Source: an uncultured Altererythrobacter sp. (lineage in GTDB: Bacteria; Pseudomonadota; Alphaproteobacteria; Sphingomonadales; Sphingomonadaceae). From it: a DNA stretch of 64,000 nt. The notes under the pieces were generated by a model. The model did not search any database and was not told the DNA's origin. It saw only the letters and a list, made by a program, of their open reading frames with translations. Both the position numbers and the translations under genes were made by a program. Shown here piece by piece: positions 1-11,026 of the stretch (within the stretch, counting starts at the first letter, position 1; the number at the start of each line of letters is the position of its first letter). The stretch spans positions 124,001 through 188,000 of the forward strand of contig CAMPIX010000003.1 of assembly GCA_946886565.1 (NCBI GenBank). The letters run 5' to 3'.

Positions 1-1
1 A

Positions 2-2014
2 GAGTGCGCGGCGGCGTTTGCCGAACCGCTCGACGAGGCCGAGGCGCTTTCGACTGCAGCGAACAAGCTCACCGCCGACGATCCTGCCAAGCTGCTCTCG
101 CTCGCGCCGCTGATCGACCAGCTCGAAACCGAGGCGCGCGAAGCCGGGGCCGAGCGCGCAGTCGCGCTGAAGACGCTAGCCGCAGCGATGCGCGCCGACG
201 GCCTCGGCATGGGGGGGATCCATTTCCGGGTGAACGCCAAGCAACTCCACAACGCGATTCGCCGCCGGCTCGATGAGGCCGGCGAGACGCTCGACCTCGC
301 GAGCCAGGGCGCGCTCGTCACGCTGCGCGAGCTGATTGCCGAGGCGCAGCCGCTGCGCAGCAACTTCGCCGCGCTCGCGATCGAGAGTTCGACCGCGATC
401 CGCCAGTTCCTGGCGATGGCGCAGATCCTGCGTCACGTGGACGCCGACGCGCCGATCCGCATGCTGATCGCCGAGTGCGAGCAGCCCGCCACCGTGCTCG
501 CGGCGCTCTATTTCGCGCGGCTGTTCGGGATCGAGGACAAAGTCGACGTCTCGCCGCTGTTCGAAACCGAGACCGCGCTCGAACACGGCGGCCGCTTCCT
601 CGACGCGCTGCTGGCCGAGGATATCTACCGCGATTACGCCCGCGCCCGCGGCCGGGTGTGCGTGCAGACCGGCTTTTCCGACGCCGGGCGCTTCGTCGGG
701 CAGATTCCTGCGAGCCTCGCGATCGAGCGGCTTCAGGGGCGGCTGGCCGAGGCGATGGCGGCGAACGGACTGACCGACGTCGCCGCGCTGATCTTCAACA
801 CCCACGGCGAAGGCATGGGCCGCGGCGCGCACCCCGGCGGGTTTGCCGACCGGCTCGAGTGGCCGCTCAGCCCATGGGCGCGGCGCCGGTTCGCGCGAGC
901 GGGCATCCGGCTCGAGCCCGAGGTCAGCTTCCAGGGCGGCGACGGCTACCTGTTCTTCGCCAACCCCGAACTGGCGCTGGCGACGCTGACGCGCATTGCC
1001 GGGCTGCGCCCCTCCGAGACCGACCCCGACGCGCCCGCCGATCCATTCTATCGCCGCACCGACCTGAGCCTCGATTTCTACCGTGCGATCCGCGACCACC
1101 AGCACGAGCATCTCGAAAGCGGCACCTACGCGCGCGCGGTGACGGCATTCGGGCTTGGCCTGCTCAACCGCACCGGCAGCCGCGTGTCGCGCCGCCAGGC
1201 GGATCTCAATGCCGATCGCGAGATGAGCCTGCGGCAGATTCGCGCGATCCCTCACAATGCGGTGCTCCAGCAGCTCGGCTACCCGGTGAACGTGATCGCC
1301 GGGCTCGGCAGTGCGGCGGAGGGCAACCGCGAGGAGATCGCTCAATTGCTTGCCGAAAGCGCGCGCGGGCAACAGATCGTGCGGTTCGTGCGCGCCTCGA
1401 ACGCGCTCGCGAGCATCAAGACCGTCGCGGCCTATGGCGAGCTCTACAACTCGGCATACTGGGCGAGCCGGACTTATCGCGGGACCGAGCGCGATCTCGC
1501 CGACGCCTGCGCCGCCCTCGCCGAATATCTCGTCAAGGACGACCGCACCGGGGTCTTCCGCCGCCTCGCCTCGCGCCTCAGGATCGACGCGCTCAAGTTG
1601 CACAAGCTGCTCGAGCTGCTGCCGGACGAAACGCCCGCGGACGATCGCGAGGAAGTCCGCCGCCGGATCGGGGTGCTCCAGGCGCTGCGGCTGGCGCTGC
1701 TCCAGCACATGTTCCTGCGCGCGGTCTCGGTCCCCGCGTTCAGCCGCGCGAACGACATCAGCCGGGGCGACGTGATCGAGATGGTGCTCACGCTGCGGAT
1801 CGACGATGCGCTCGACCAATTGCGCCGCGCTTTCCCCACACGCTTTCCGGGGCCGGCCGACTACGTGCTCGAAGAGCCTTCGGACTATCCCGACCACGGC
1901 ACGCAGGGCTACGCCGCGATAGAAAGCGACTACATCACGCCCATCGAACGCGCGTATGCGCTGAGCCTGCGCATCTCGACCGCGATCGCCAACGAGTTCG
2001 GCGCGCACGGGTAA
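2..2014 (+). CDS. ppc: Phosphoenolpyruvate carboxylase-like protein (5' end outside window)
   Basis: The frame is open from base 2, so the N-terminus lies to the left; about 670 residues are visible. PEP carboxylase makes oxaloacetate from PEP and bicarbonate to refill the TCA cycle. The protein resembles the divergent PEPC of sphingomonads: a segment QTGFSDAGRFVGQ stands where PEPC has GYSDSxKDxG, and THGEGMGRGAHP (bases 800-835) stands where PEPC has FHGRGGxVGRGG. A YITPIERAYALSL stretch near the C-terminus matches the usual YITPLN..Q region, but the protein ends in EFGAHG instead of the family's QNTG. The histidine of the HG loop is kept, while the following arginine is replaced by glutamate. 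Family membership is likely; catalytic competence is uncertain. The gene is followed directly by a palindromic repeat. Confidence 0.68.
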   Translation, partial: ECAAAFAEPLDEAEALSTAANKLTADDPAKLLSLAPLIDQLETEAREAGAERAVALKTLAAAMRADGLGMGGIHFRVNAKQLHNAIRRRLDEAGETLDLASQGALVTLRELIAEAQPLRSNFAALAIESSTAIRQFLAMAQILRHVDADAPIRMLIAECEQPATVLAALYFARLFGIEDKVDVSPLFETETALEHGGRFLDALLAEDIYRDYARARGRVCVQTGFSDAGRFVGQIPASLAIERLQGRLAEAMAANGLTDVAALIFNTHGEGMGRGAHPGGFADRLEWPLSPWARRRFARAGIRLEPEVSFQGGDGYLFFANPELALATLTRIAGLRPSETDPDAPADPFYRRTDLSLDFYRAIRDHQHEHLESGTYARAVTAFGLGLLNRTGSRVSRRQADLNADREMSLRQIRAIPHNAVLQQLGYPVNVIAGLGSAAEGNREEIAQLLAESARGQQIVRFVRASNALASIKTVAAYGELYNSAYWASRTYRGTERDLADACAALAEYLVKDDRTGVFRRLASRLRIDALKLHKLLELLPDETPADDREEVRRRIGVLQALRLALLQHMFLRAVSVPAFSRANDISRGDVIEMVLTLRIDDALDQLRRAFPTRFPGPADYVLEEPSDYPDHGTQGYAAIESDYITPIERAYALSLRISTAIANEFGAHG

Positions 2015-2021
2015 GTTGGAG

Positions 2022-2165
2022 TCCTCGCCGGAACGGGGAGGGGGACCGCGACGCCGCAGGCGTCGGGGTGGAGGGGCACGCGCCGCAAACATTACGTGGG
2101 CGGCCTGTACCCCTCCGTCATCGAGTGCTGGCGCACTCGCTGCCACCTCCCCGTGCCGGGGAGGA
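2022..2165. repeat. Large imperfect palindromic intergenic repeat (REP-like)
   Basis: It fills the whole gap between the convergent ppc-like and LacI genes. The outer arms pair: GGAACGGGGAGGGGG (2030-2044) with CCACCTCCCCGTGCC (2143-2157), extended by TCCTCGCCGG and CCGGGGAGGA at the two ends. Inside are two perfect hairpins: GACGCC/GGCGTC (2050-2064) and CGAGTGC/GCACTCG (2122-2139). From memory, similar GGGGAGG-type palindromes are dispersed in sphingomonad genomes; only one copy is in this window. It may also act as a two-way terminator. Confidence 0.75.
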
Positions 2166-3176
2166 TTATCTTGCCGTGCTGCCTCTCGCCGTCAGCGAAA
2201 CCGGGACCCGGCGGCGCTCTTCCTCGCCGCCGCCCAGCACCGCGTCGACCAGCAGCGAGCCGGCGGCCGCGGGGTCGGGCGCGATGGTGGTCAGCGGGGG
2301 CTGGCTGAAGCGCGCGGCGGGCAGATCGTCGAAGCCGACGAGGCCGATCTCGCCGGGCACCGCAACGTCGCGGCGCGCGAGTTCCTCGAGCGCGCCCAGC
2401 GCCATCGCGTCGCAAGCGGCAAAGACCGCATCGGCCCGCCCGCCTCGCTCGAGCCACGTGGACATCGCCGTCCGCCCTTCCTCCTCGCGCGTCGCGCCAT
2501 CGTGCGTGACGACGAGGCAGGGCTCTAGCCCGGCGGCGCGCATCCCCTCGCAATAACCCTCGTAGCGTTCGGCGAACTGGTGCTGCGGCGAATCGATCGC
2601 GCCGAGGAAGCACGGCGCGCGGTAACCCTGCGCCAGCAGATGCTCGACCGCGAGCCGCCCCGCGGCGCGGTTGTCCGAGCGGACCCATTCGAGATCGTCG
2701 AACGGCGAACCCCAGTAGGCGACGTTGCGTTCGGCGCGTTCGAGCTTGCGGAAATAGTCCCACGCGGCGCGGTTGGTCGTGGTGCCGATCACCACCAGCC
2801 CGTCGGCCCAGCCGCGTTCCTCGTAATGGCCGAAGAAGTGCTCCTCGCGCGCCTGGAACGAGACGAGCGTCTCGAACCCGCGCTCCGAGGCGGCGAGGCA
2901 GACGCTGCCGAGCAGCATGTACGAAAACGGGTTGATGTCGGCCGCGGTCTGGCCCGGGCGGCAGATCACCACCACCGCGATCGTGCCGGTCGATCCACGC
3001 CGCAGCCGCGCGGCGCGCTCGTCGACGAAATAGCCGATTTCCTCCGCCGCGCGCAGCACTTTGGCGCGGGTCGCCTCGGTGATCACTTCGGACCCGGCGA
3101 GCGCGCGCGACACGGTGGACTGGCTGACGCCCGCCCGCTCCGCCACATCGATCGAGGTCGGCCGCCGCTTGTTCAT
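2166..3176 (-). CDS. LacI-family transcriptional regulator
   Basis: 336 residues, the usual LacI-family length. The N-terminal helix-turn-helix (residues about 7-55) contains SIDVAERAGVSQSTVSRAL, the canonical LacI DNA-binding helix, followed by a periplasmic-binding-protein-like sugar-sensing domain (about 62-330) with a typical GFDDLPAARFSQPPLTT segment. It is divergent from zwf (121 bp apart), so it is a good candidate for controlling the Entner-Doudoroff operon and itself; this is inference from position. The ligand cannot be told from the sequence. Confidence 0.9.
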   Translation of the reverse strand: MNKRRPTSIDVAERAGVSQSTVSRALAGSEVITEATRAKVLRAAEEIGYFVDERAARLRRGSTGTIAVVVICRPGQTAADINPFSYMLLGSVCLAASERGFETLVSFQAREEHFFGHYEERGWADGLVVIGTTTNRAAWDYFRKLERAERNVAYWGSPFDDLEWVRSDNRAAGRLAVEHLLAQGYRAPCFLGAIDSPQHQFAERYEGYCEGMRAAGLEPCLVVTHDGATREEEGRTAMSTWLERGGRADAVFAACDAMALGALEELARRDVAVPGEIGLVGFDDLPAARFSQPPLTTIAPDPAAAGSLLVDAVLGGGEEERRRVPVSLTARGSTAR

Positions 3177-3297
3177 CGTCGCTCCCTATCGGCAAGCGCG
3201 CGCCAAAGCGCAAGCCGAGGTGAATATGTATGCGGCGCACTGGCACCCCGGCGCGGGCTCCCCTAGGTAGGCGGGCGATGAGCGAAAGGCCCGCTGC

Positions 3298-4744
3298 ATG
3301 AGCTTTACCGCAGACCGCATGGTGCTGTTCGGCGCGACCGGCGACCTGGCGCAGCGCATGCTGCTCCCCTCGCTCTGCGCGCTCGACCACGACGATCTCC
3401 TGGCGCCCGACCTCAGGATCATCGGCACGGCGCGCTCGGACTTGAGCGACGCCGAGTTCCGCAACTTCGCGCGCGAGGCGCTCGAGAAGTTCCTCCCCGC
3501 GAACCGCCGCGGCGGGATGGCCGACTTCCTCAATCGCCTCTCCTACCAGCCGCTCGATGCCACCACGCTCGAGGGATACGAGGAGCTCGCTGCCAAGGTG
3601 GGCACGCCCGAGCGCGGGCTGGCGATCTTCCTCTCGACCGCGCCGAGCCTGTTCGAGCCGACGATCCGCGGGCTCCAGCATGCCGGGCTCGACGGGCCCA
3701 ACGTGCGCATGTGCCTCGAAAAGCCGCTCGGCACCGATCTGGCCACCAGCCGCGAGATCAACGACGCGGTCGCCGCCGCCTTCCCCGAAGAGCGGATCTT
3801 CCGCATCGACCACTATCTGGGCAAAGAGACGGTGCAGAACCTGCTCGCACTGCGCTTCGCCAACATCCTGTTCGAGCCGCTGTGGAACGCCGCGCATATC
3901 GACCACGTGCAGATCACCGTGGCCGAGACCGTCGGGCTCGAGGGCCGCGTCGCGTTCTACGACGATGCCGGCGCGCTGCGCGATATGGTGCAGAACCACA
4001 TGCTCCAGCTGCTCGCGCTGGTCGCGATGGAGCCGCCGGGCAGCTTCGATGCGACCGCGGTGCGCGACGAGAAGGTCAAGGTGCTTCGGGCGCTGCGCCC
4101 GATTGGGGAGGGCGAAACGGTCACCGGCCAGTATCGCTCGGGCGCGATCCAGGGGAAGGCCGTGCCCGGCTACGACGAGGAGCTGGGCAAGCCGTCGGAC
4201 ACCGAAACCTTCGTCGCGATCAAGGCGCACGTCGATAACTGGCGCTGGAAAGGCGTGCCGTTCTACCTGCGCACCGGCAAGCGCCTGCCCGAGCGGGTGA
4301 CCGAGATCATCGTCCAGTTCCGCCCGATCCCGCACTCGATCTTCGAGGATCGGTCCAAGGGCAAGGGGGGCGCGAAAGTCCAGGCGAACAAGCTGGTGAT
4401 CGGCATCCAGCCCGAAGAGAACATCACGCTTTCGCTGATGGCCAAGGTGCCTGGGCTCGACCGCGAGGGCATCCGCCTGCGCAGCGTGCCGCTCAACATC
4501 GCCATGCCGCACGCCTTCAGCGGCGCGGTGCGGCGGATCGCCTACGAGCGGCTGCTGCTGGACTTGATGGAGGGCGATCAGACGCTGTTCGTGCGCCGCG
4601 ACGAGGTTGAGGCGCAGTGGGACTGGATCGACGCGATCCGCGCCGGCTGGGCCGAACAAACGCTCGAACCGCGCACCTACAACGCCGGCACCTGGGGCCC
4701 CAGCGCCGCGATCGCCCTCGCCGAACGCGATGGGGTTACGTGGC

Positions 4745-4752
<8 letters not shown>
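3298..4752 (+). CDS. zwf: Glucose-6-phosphate 1-dehydrogenase
   Basis: 484 residues. It oxidises glucose-6-phosphate to 6-phosphogluconolactone with NAD(P)+, the first step of the oxidative pentose phosphate and Entner-Doudoroff pathways, in the cytoplasm. The dinucleotide-binding motif is GATGDLAQR (residues 12-20), and the active-site signature RIDHYLGKE is at 169-177. First gene of a zwf-edd-eda operon: its last 8 bases overlap the edd start. No 6-phosphogluconolactonase gene lies in the cluster. The ATG at 3298 gives the usual N-terminus just before the nucleotide-binding fold. Confidence 0.97.
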
Positions 4753-6556
<1,804 letters not shown>

Positions 6557-6557
6557 T

Positions 6558-7172
6558 ATGACCGACATCGCCACGCTGATGAACACCGCGCCGGTCATCC
6601 CGGTGATCGTGATCGACGATGTCGCCGACGCCGCCCCGTTAGCGCGTGCGCTGGTCGCGGGTGGGCTGCCGGTGCTGGAGGTGACACTGCGCACCCCCGT
6701 GGCGCTCGACGCGATCGCGGCGATGAAGCGCGTCGAGGGCGCGATCGTCGGCGCGGGCACGGTGACCAATCCGCACGAGCTCGACCAGGCGCTCGCCGCA
6801 GGCAGCGAATTCGTCGTCTCCCCCGGCCTCACCGAACCGCTCGCACGCGCGGCGATCGACCGCGGCGTGCCGTTCCTTCCGGGCATCGCCAATGCGGGTG
6901 ACGTTATGCGCGGACTCGACCTCGGCCTAACGCATTTCAAGTTCTTCCCCGCGATGGCGGCGGGCGGGCTGCCCGCGCTGAAGGCGCTCGCCGCGCCGTT
7001 CGGCCAGTGCCGCTTCTGCCCCACCGGCGGCATCGGTCCCGACAACGCCGCCGAATGGCTCGCGTTCGATCCGGTGCTGTGCGTCGGCGGAAGCTGGGTC
7101 GCACCCCGCGGCAAGCCCGATACCGCCGCGATCGAAGCGATGGCGCGCGAAGCGGCCGCCCTTCCACGTTAA
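6558..7172 (+). CDS. eda: KDPG aldolase (2-dehydro-3-deoxyphosphogluconate aldolase)
   Basis: 204 residues. It splits KDPG into pyruvate and glyceraldehyde-3-phosphate, the last step of the Entner-Doudoroff pathway. The catalytic glutamate is E41 in VLEVTLRT and the Schiff-base lysine is K128 in HFKFFPA. The start at 6558 follows the edd stop by one base; a longer frame from 6501 would lie inside edd and is unlikely. Sphingomonads often have a glucokinase gene between edd and eda; here it is absent. Confidence 0.96.
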   Translation: MTDIATLMNTAPVIPVIVIDDVADAAPLARALVAGGLPVLEVTLRTPVALDAIAAMKRVEGAIVGAGTVTNPHELDQALAAGSEFVVSPGLTEPLARAAIDRGVPFLPGIANAGDVMRGLDLGLTHFKFFPAMAAGGLPALKALAAPFGQCRFCPTGGIGPDNAAEWLAFDPVLCVGGSWVAPRGKPDTAAIEAMAREAAALPR

Positions 7173-7186
7173 CCTTTGGCGGGTCC

Positions 7187-7205
7187 GCGTCCCCGTGCGG
7201 GACGC
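7187..7205 (+). terminator. Hairpin after eda, possible terminator
   Basis: GCGTCCC (7187-7193) pairs perfectly with GGGACGC (7199-7205) around a five-base loop, just after the end of the zwf-edd-eda operon. Only a short GTTTG follows, so intrinsic termination would be weak. Confidence 0.4.
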
Positions 7206-7225
7206 GTTTGGCACGAGGCTGGTGG

Positions 7226-7233
7226 TTAACCGT
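7226..7233 (+). promoter_or_regulatory. TTAACC half-site upstream of the L,D-transpeptidase gene
   Basis: TTAACCGT lies 23 bases before the ATG at 7256, and a second TTAACCTT lies at 7169-7176 across the eda stop. Both match the CtrA half-site TTAACCAT known from Caulobacter. CtrA control of envelope genes is common in alphaproteobacteria; binding here is inferred only. Confidence 0.3.
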
Positions 7234-7255
7234 GCGCGGGCGCATAGTCCCCGGC

Positions 7256-7972
7256 ATGGACCCGATGCTCAAATGGATTGGCGGCGCGACCGCCGCGATC
7301 GTTCTCCTGCTCGGTGGCGCGACGCTGGCGAGCGAGATACTGACTTCGCCCGCGCCCGCGAGGGAACCGATCCCCACGCTCGAACAGGCGATCCCGGTCG
7401 ACAAGGCCGCCTTCGAGAAGGCGCCCGAGGCCGATCCTGTCACAGAGGAACACGTCGCGCTGCAGCCGGCTGCGGCGCCTCCTGCTCCGGCTCCGGCCCC
7501 CAAGAGCGAGCGCTTCGTCATCAAGCGCATCCTGCCGATCGACGGCCCGATCAAGTACGGCGAATGGCACTGGGACGACGAGGATGTGCCCGAAGGGCCG
7601 CTGGTCATCACCGTCGACCTCGACGCGCGCGTGATCTCGGTCTTTCGCGCCGGCTACGAGATCGGTGCGGCCGCCGCCATGCTCGGCACCGACGAGCACC
7701 CTACGCCCCTCGGCACCTTCCCGATCCTGTCGAAGGAGCGGCACAACGTCTCGGAGAAATACGGCAACGCGCCGATGCCCTGGACGCTGCGCCTGACGCG
7801 CGACGGGGTGGCGATCCACGGCGGCTCTGAGGTCGAGAACGGCTATGCGAGCCACGGCTGCATCGCGATCCCGGACGAGCTCGCCAGCCGTCTGTTCGCG
7901 GTCGCCAAGAAAGGCGACAAGGTCATCATCACCCGCGGCGAAACGATGGCGCTGGGCGATACGATCATCTGA
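7256..7972 (+). CDS. L,D-transpeptidase (YkuD fold), membrane-anchored
   Basis: 238 residues from the ATG at 7256, chosen because it places a hydrophobic segment (about 7-28) at the N-terminus as an uncleaved or signal anchor. A proline/alanine-rich spacer (about 35-82) leads to a C-terminal YkuD domain. The catalytic signature is visible: H188 in IHGGSE, then SHGCI with H200 and C202. Such enzymes form 3-3 peptidoglycan crosslinks or attach proteins to peptidoglycan in the periplasm. Two TTAACC sites precede it. Confidence 0.9.
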   Translation: MDPMLKWIGGATAAIVLLLGGATLASEILTSPAPAREPIPTLEQAIPVDKAAFEKAPEADPVTEEHVALQPAAAPPAPAPAPKSERFVIKRILPIDGPIKYGEWHWDDEDVPEGPLVITVDLDARVISVFRAGYEIGAAAAMLGTDEHPTPLGTFPILSKERHNVSEKYGNAPMPWTLRLTRDGVAIHGGSEVENGYASHGCIAIPDELASRLFAVAKKGDKVIITRGETMALGDTII

Positions 7973-8014
7973 GATCGCGCGATACTCGCACGAACGGGTA
8001 CTGGTTGGGGGCCC

Positions 8015-8938
8015 TCAGGCCTTGCGGGGCGGTTCCGGTTCGAGCAGCCAGCCGTCACCGACGGAGCGCCCCAGTACCCCGCCGCAGTTGGCGCTCGATC
8101 CGCAGGTGAGCGCGTCCTCGAGCTGCGCGACCGCGCCGCCGCGCGCGTCGCCGCCGAGAAGGCGGATCGCCTTCGCGAGCACGCGCAGGCGGACGGCGCG
8201 CGGGGCGCCCGGTCGATAGCGATAGCCGCGCTCCCGTTCCTCCACCCGCTCGTCCCACTCGCGTGCCGCCGCCCAGTCGAGCGCCGCGTCGGCATCGGCA
8301 AGGTGGCCGGCGCTCCGCGCCAGCGCGGCGACGTCGAGCCAGTCGGCGCGTTCGAGCGCGCGGCGCAGGCGCACGCGGTCGAAGCGTTCGTCGCGGTTGG
8401 AAGGGTCTTGCGCTGCCGGCACCCCCGCCGTGTCGAGCACTGGCTGCAACTCGGCGCGTCGCCAGCCGAGCAACGGGCGCAGCAGCGGCAGATCGCTGCC
8501 GGGCACCTGCGCGCGCGCGCGCACCCCGGCGAGGCCCGCCACCCCGCTCGCTCGATTGAGCCGCATCAGGAGCGTTTCGGCCTGATCGTCGGCGTGGTGC
8601 GCGGTGGCGAGCGCGTCGAGCCCGCGCTCGCGTGACCAACTCTCCAGCGCAGCGTAGCGCGCGGTGCGCGCTGCGCTCTGGAGGTTGCCCGCCGCGAGCC
8701 CGACGCGGAGCGTGGCATGTTCTACCCCGAGCGCGCGGCATACGCCGGCGGCCATCGCCGCCTCGTCCGTGCTTTCGGGCCGCAATCCGTGATCGACCGT
8801 CGCCGCCTCGATCCGTCCCGGCATCGCGGCATGCGCGAGCAGCAGCAGCGCGAGACTGTCGGGCCCGCCCGAGACTGCGATCCCCAGCCGGCCGCGCTCG
8901 TCGGGCCAGATCGCCGCGAGGTCGGCCCGGAAGCGCAC
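8015..8938 (-). CDS. tilS: tRNA(Ile)-lysidine synthase
   Basis: 307 residues starting at a GTG. It converts C34 of the CAU anticodon of tRNA-Ile to lysidine, using ATP, so that AUA is read as isoleucine. The PP-loop motif SGGPDS follows GIAV near residue 23; the family segments VDHGLRPES, ATAHHADDQAETLLMRL and QDPSNRDERFDRVRLR are all present. It lies 28 bases downstream of the cpoB-like gene on the same strand, so the two are probably co-transcribed. The C-terminal domain is short, as in many alphaproteobacterial TilS proteins. Confidence 0.95.
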   Translation of the reverse strand: MRFRADLAAIWPDERGRLGIAVSGGPDSLALLLLAHAAMPGRIEAATVDHGLRPESTDEAAMAAGVCRALGVEHATLRVGLAAGNLQSAARTARYAALESWSRERGLDALATAHHADDQAETLLMRLNRASGVAGLAGVRARAQVPGSDLPLLRPLLGWRRAELQPVLDTAGVPAAQDPSNRDERFDRVRLRRALERADWLDVAALARSAGHLADADAALDWAAAREWDERVEERERGYRYRPGAPRAVRLRVLAKAIRLLGGDARGGAVAQLEDALTCGSSANCGGVLGRSVGDGWLLEPEPPRKA

Positions 8939-8966
8939 TAGGCGCGCGGGATCGACCGGCGGGCTA

Positions 8967-9902
8967 TCAATTGCAGGTCACCTTGTCCCGGTTCGCCTCG
9001 TACTGGTCCGACAGGCGGCCTGCGGCGATCGCGGGATAGGTGTCGGCGAACTCGGCGAGCGCGATGCAGGCGCGGTTCGTATCGTTCGACGCGATCATCG
9101 CCTCGGCGAGATAGAGCAGGCTGTCGGGCGCGCGCGCGGCCTGCTTGTCGGCCTGGTAGTTGCGCAGGAACCACGGCGCGGCCTGGTCCGGTTTGCCGTC
9201 GTCCAGATAGGCGCGGCCGAGCAGGTTGCGGCCGTAGGTCGTGCGCCAGTGATCCGGGTACTTTTCCACGAATAGCGCGAGCTGCTGCTGCGCCTCGGGA
9301 TAGAAGCCCGCTTCCCACAGCCGAAAGCCGTAGGAATACTCGTCGTCGCCCGCATCGTCGGTCTGAGGCTTGGCGATTTCCTGGACCGCGGCGAGGCGCT
9401 CGGCGCTCGGCCCGGTCGCCGCGGGCGGCGGGGGAGGCGGCGTCGGACGCGGGCTGGAGGCGCCGCCGGTCATCGCCGAGAGGTTGCCCTGCGACGCGCT
9501 CTGCCCGCCGGTCAAGCCCGGCTCCGGCGCGGAGCGCGTCACTTCGAGCGCGGACAGCCGCGTCTCGAGCTCGCTCAGCGAATTGGTGTTGCGCTCTGCG
9601 TGTGCGGTGAGCGACTGGATCTGCCCCTCGAGCGCGTCGAGCCGGGCGAGAATGTCGGTCACCGCGGTCGACGACGGCGCCGCGGTGGTTTGCGGTGCGG
9701 ACGTGCCCTCCGGAATTTGCGGCTGGAAGAAACGCCCGCTCGCGCCCGGGAACACGCTGCGCTGCAAGGCGCGCACTTCGGCCTCGATCTTGCGCAGACG
9801 CGCCTCGGTGTTCTCGTCCTGTGCGAGCGCCGGGGCCGACGTCCCCGCGACCGAGACGATCGCCAGTGCGCCGAGAATTGCACGGCTCGTGCGGCTGCTC
9901 AT
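8967..9902 (-). CDS. Periplasmic TPR protein, CpoB/YbgF-like
   Basis: 311 residues from the ATG at 9902; the longer frame adds 29 residues before a clear signal peptide (ILGALAIVSVAGTSAPALAQ), so the internal start is preferred. After the signal come coiled-coil-prone segments (about 27-50 and 80-125), a proline-rich linker (PRPTPPPPPPAA) and a C-terminal tetratricopeptide region beginning at YSYGFRLWEAGFYPEAQQQL. This layout is that of CpoB, the Tol-Pal associated coordinator of septal peptidoglycan synthesis. Unusually, it is next to tilS and not in a tol-pal cluster within the window. Confidence 0.8.
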   Translation of the reverse strand: MSSRTSRAILGALAIVSVAGTSAPALAQDENTEARLRKIEAEVRALQRSVFPGASGRFFQPQIPEGTSAPQTTAAPSSTAVTDILARLDALEGQIQSLTAHAERNTNSLSELETRLSALEVTRSAPEPGLTGGQSASQGNLSAMTGGASSPRPTPPPPPPAATGPSAERLAAVQEIAKPQTDDAGDDEYSYGFRLWEAGFYPEAQQQLALFVEKYPDHWRTTYGRNLLGRAYLDDGKPDQAAPWFLRNYQADKQAARAPDSLLYLAEAMIASNDTNRACIALAEFADTYPAIAAGRLSDQYEANRDKVTCN

Positions 9903-10059
9903 CGTAACTTGCTCCTGTCCCTCTTCGACCCCGCCACTCAGGCACCCGACGCCCGAACGACCGCTGAATGAACCCGAATTTTGCCGCACCCGGCGTCCAC
10001 TGTCGAGGGCGCCGCGGCGGTAAACCGGGGGAAAGTTTATCCGGCTTACCCGCGCCTGC

Positions 10060-10896
10060 TCAGGGCTGGCCGCCCTCCGCCTGGCTCGCCTCGCTCGCCG
10101 GGTTGGCCGCGTCCGTATCTGCGCGCGCGAGCAACGCCTCGGCGGTCACCGGCACGTCGCGCACGATCTCGTCTTCCTCGGAGAGCTTGGGTACGCTGCG
10201 CCCACCGATCGTGATCGCCAGCGCATAGGGCCGTCCGGTCCATATCTGCGGCCCTTCGGCGTCGGCGGGAACGGTGTAGCTCTCCCCCTTCGCCATCTGC
10301 TTCTGCATCAGCTGCTCGCCGTTGGCGTCGTAGAACTTGACCCAGGTATCGTCCTGCAGCGCGGTGAAGACCACCGGCCCGCTCGGCATGGCGGCCGGCG
10401 CCGGCGTCGCGGCGGCGGCTTGGGCCGGCGCCTGCGGCGGTTCGGGCGCGGTCAATGGCCCGGGACCGGCGCCCGGAAAGAAGTAGTCCTTGAAATACGC
10501 GAAGCCGCCCGCGACCAGCAGCAGCGCGGCGAAGGCGCTGAACCAGGCGAGCCCGCGGGTCGGCACCCGCGCCGGATCGCCGGGCTCGAAGCTGTTCGCA
10601 CGCACCGTGTCCTGCGCGCCGCCCACGCCCAGTTCCTCACGCACCTGCTCGGCGATCGCGCGCTGATCGAGCCCGACCGCCTTTGCGTAAGTGCGCGAGA
10701 ATCCGATCGCATAAGTGCGCGCGGGCAGCGCCTCGAAGTCGCCGCGCTCGATGACTTCGAGGTGGCGCCGGGGAATGCGCGTTTCGGCGGCGACCTGATC
10801 GAGCGTAAGCCCCGCAGCTTCGCGCGCGCGGCGCAGGCGTCCGCCGGCGCCGTCCAGCGGCAGCTCCCCGGGAGCTTCGTTCACTTCGTCCGACAT
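10060..10896 (-). CDS. rodZ: RodZ-like helix-turn-helix membrane protein
   Basis: 278 residues from the ATG at 10896. An N-terminal HTH_25-type domain (about 18-85, with RLRRAREAAGLTLDQVAAET and RTYAIGFSRTYAKAVGLD) is followed by one transmembrane helix (about 117-137), an Ala/Pro-rich linker and a C-terminal DUF4115-type domain beginning at VVFTALQDDTWVKFYDANG. This is the RodZ architecture, a protein linking MreB to the cell-wall elongation machinery across the inner membrane. The assignment rests on architecture. Confidence 0.8.
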   Translation of the reverse strand: MSDEVNEAPGELPLDGAGGRLRRAREAAGLTLDQVAAETRIPRRHLEVIERGDFEALPARTYAIGFSRTYAKAVGLDQRAIAEQVREELGVGGAQDTVRANSFEPGDPARVPTRGLAWFSAFAALLLVAGGFAYFKDYFFPGAGPGPLTAPEPPQAPAQAAAATPAPAAMPSGPVVFTALQDDTWVKFYDANGEQLMQKQMAKGESYTVPADAEGPQIWTGRPYALAITIGGRSVPKLSEEDEIVRDVPVTAEALLARADTDAANPASEASQAEGGQP

Positions 10897-11026
10897 GCAG
10901 TCCCCAGCGTACCCGAAATCGCGCGGGTTGTTACCCTTTATCTGCCCCAAATGCCCCCGCTCCTCGCTGTCAAGCGGACCCGACGAGGTACCCGGCGCTT
11001 TGCGGCGGGGCGACCGCTGCGCGCGG

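Noticed and set aside
7169..7176. TTAACCTT as a firm CtrA site
   Set aside because: Short half-sites are frequent by chance and this one overlaps the eda stop; kept only as a note to the 7226 site.
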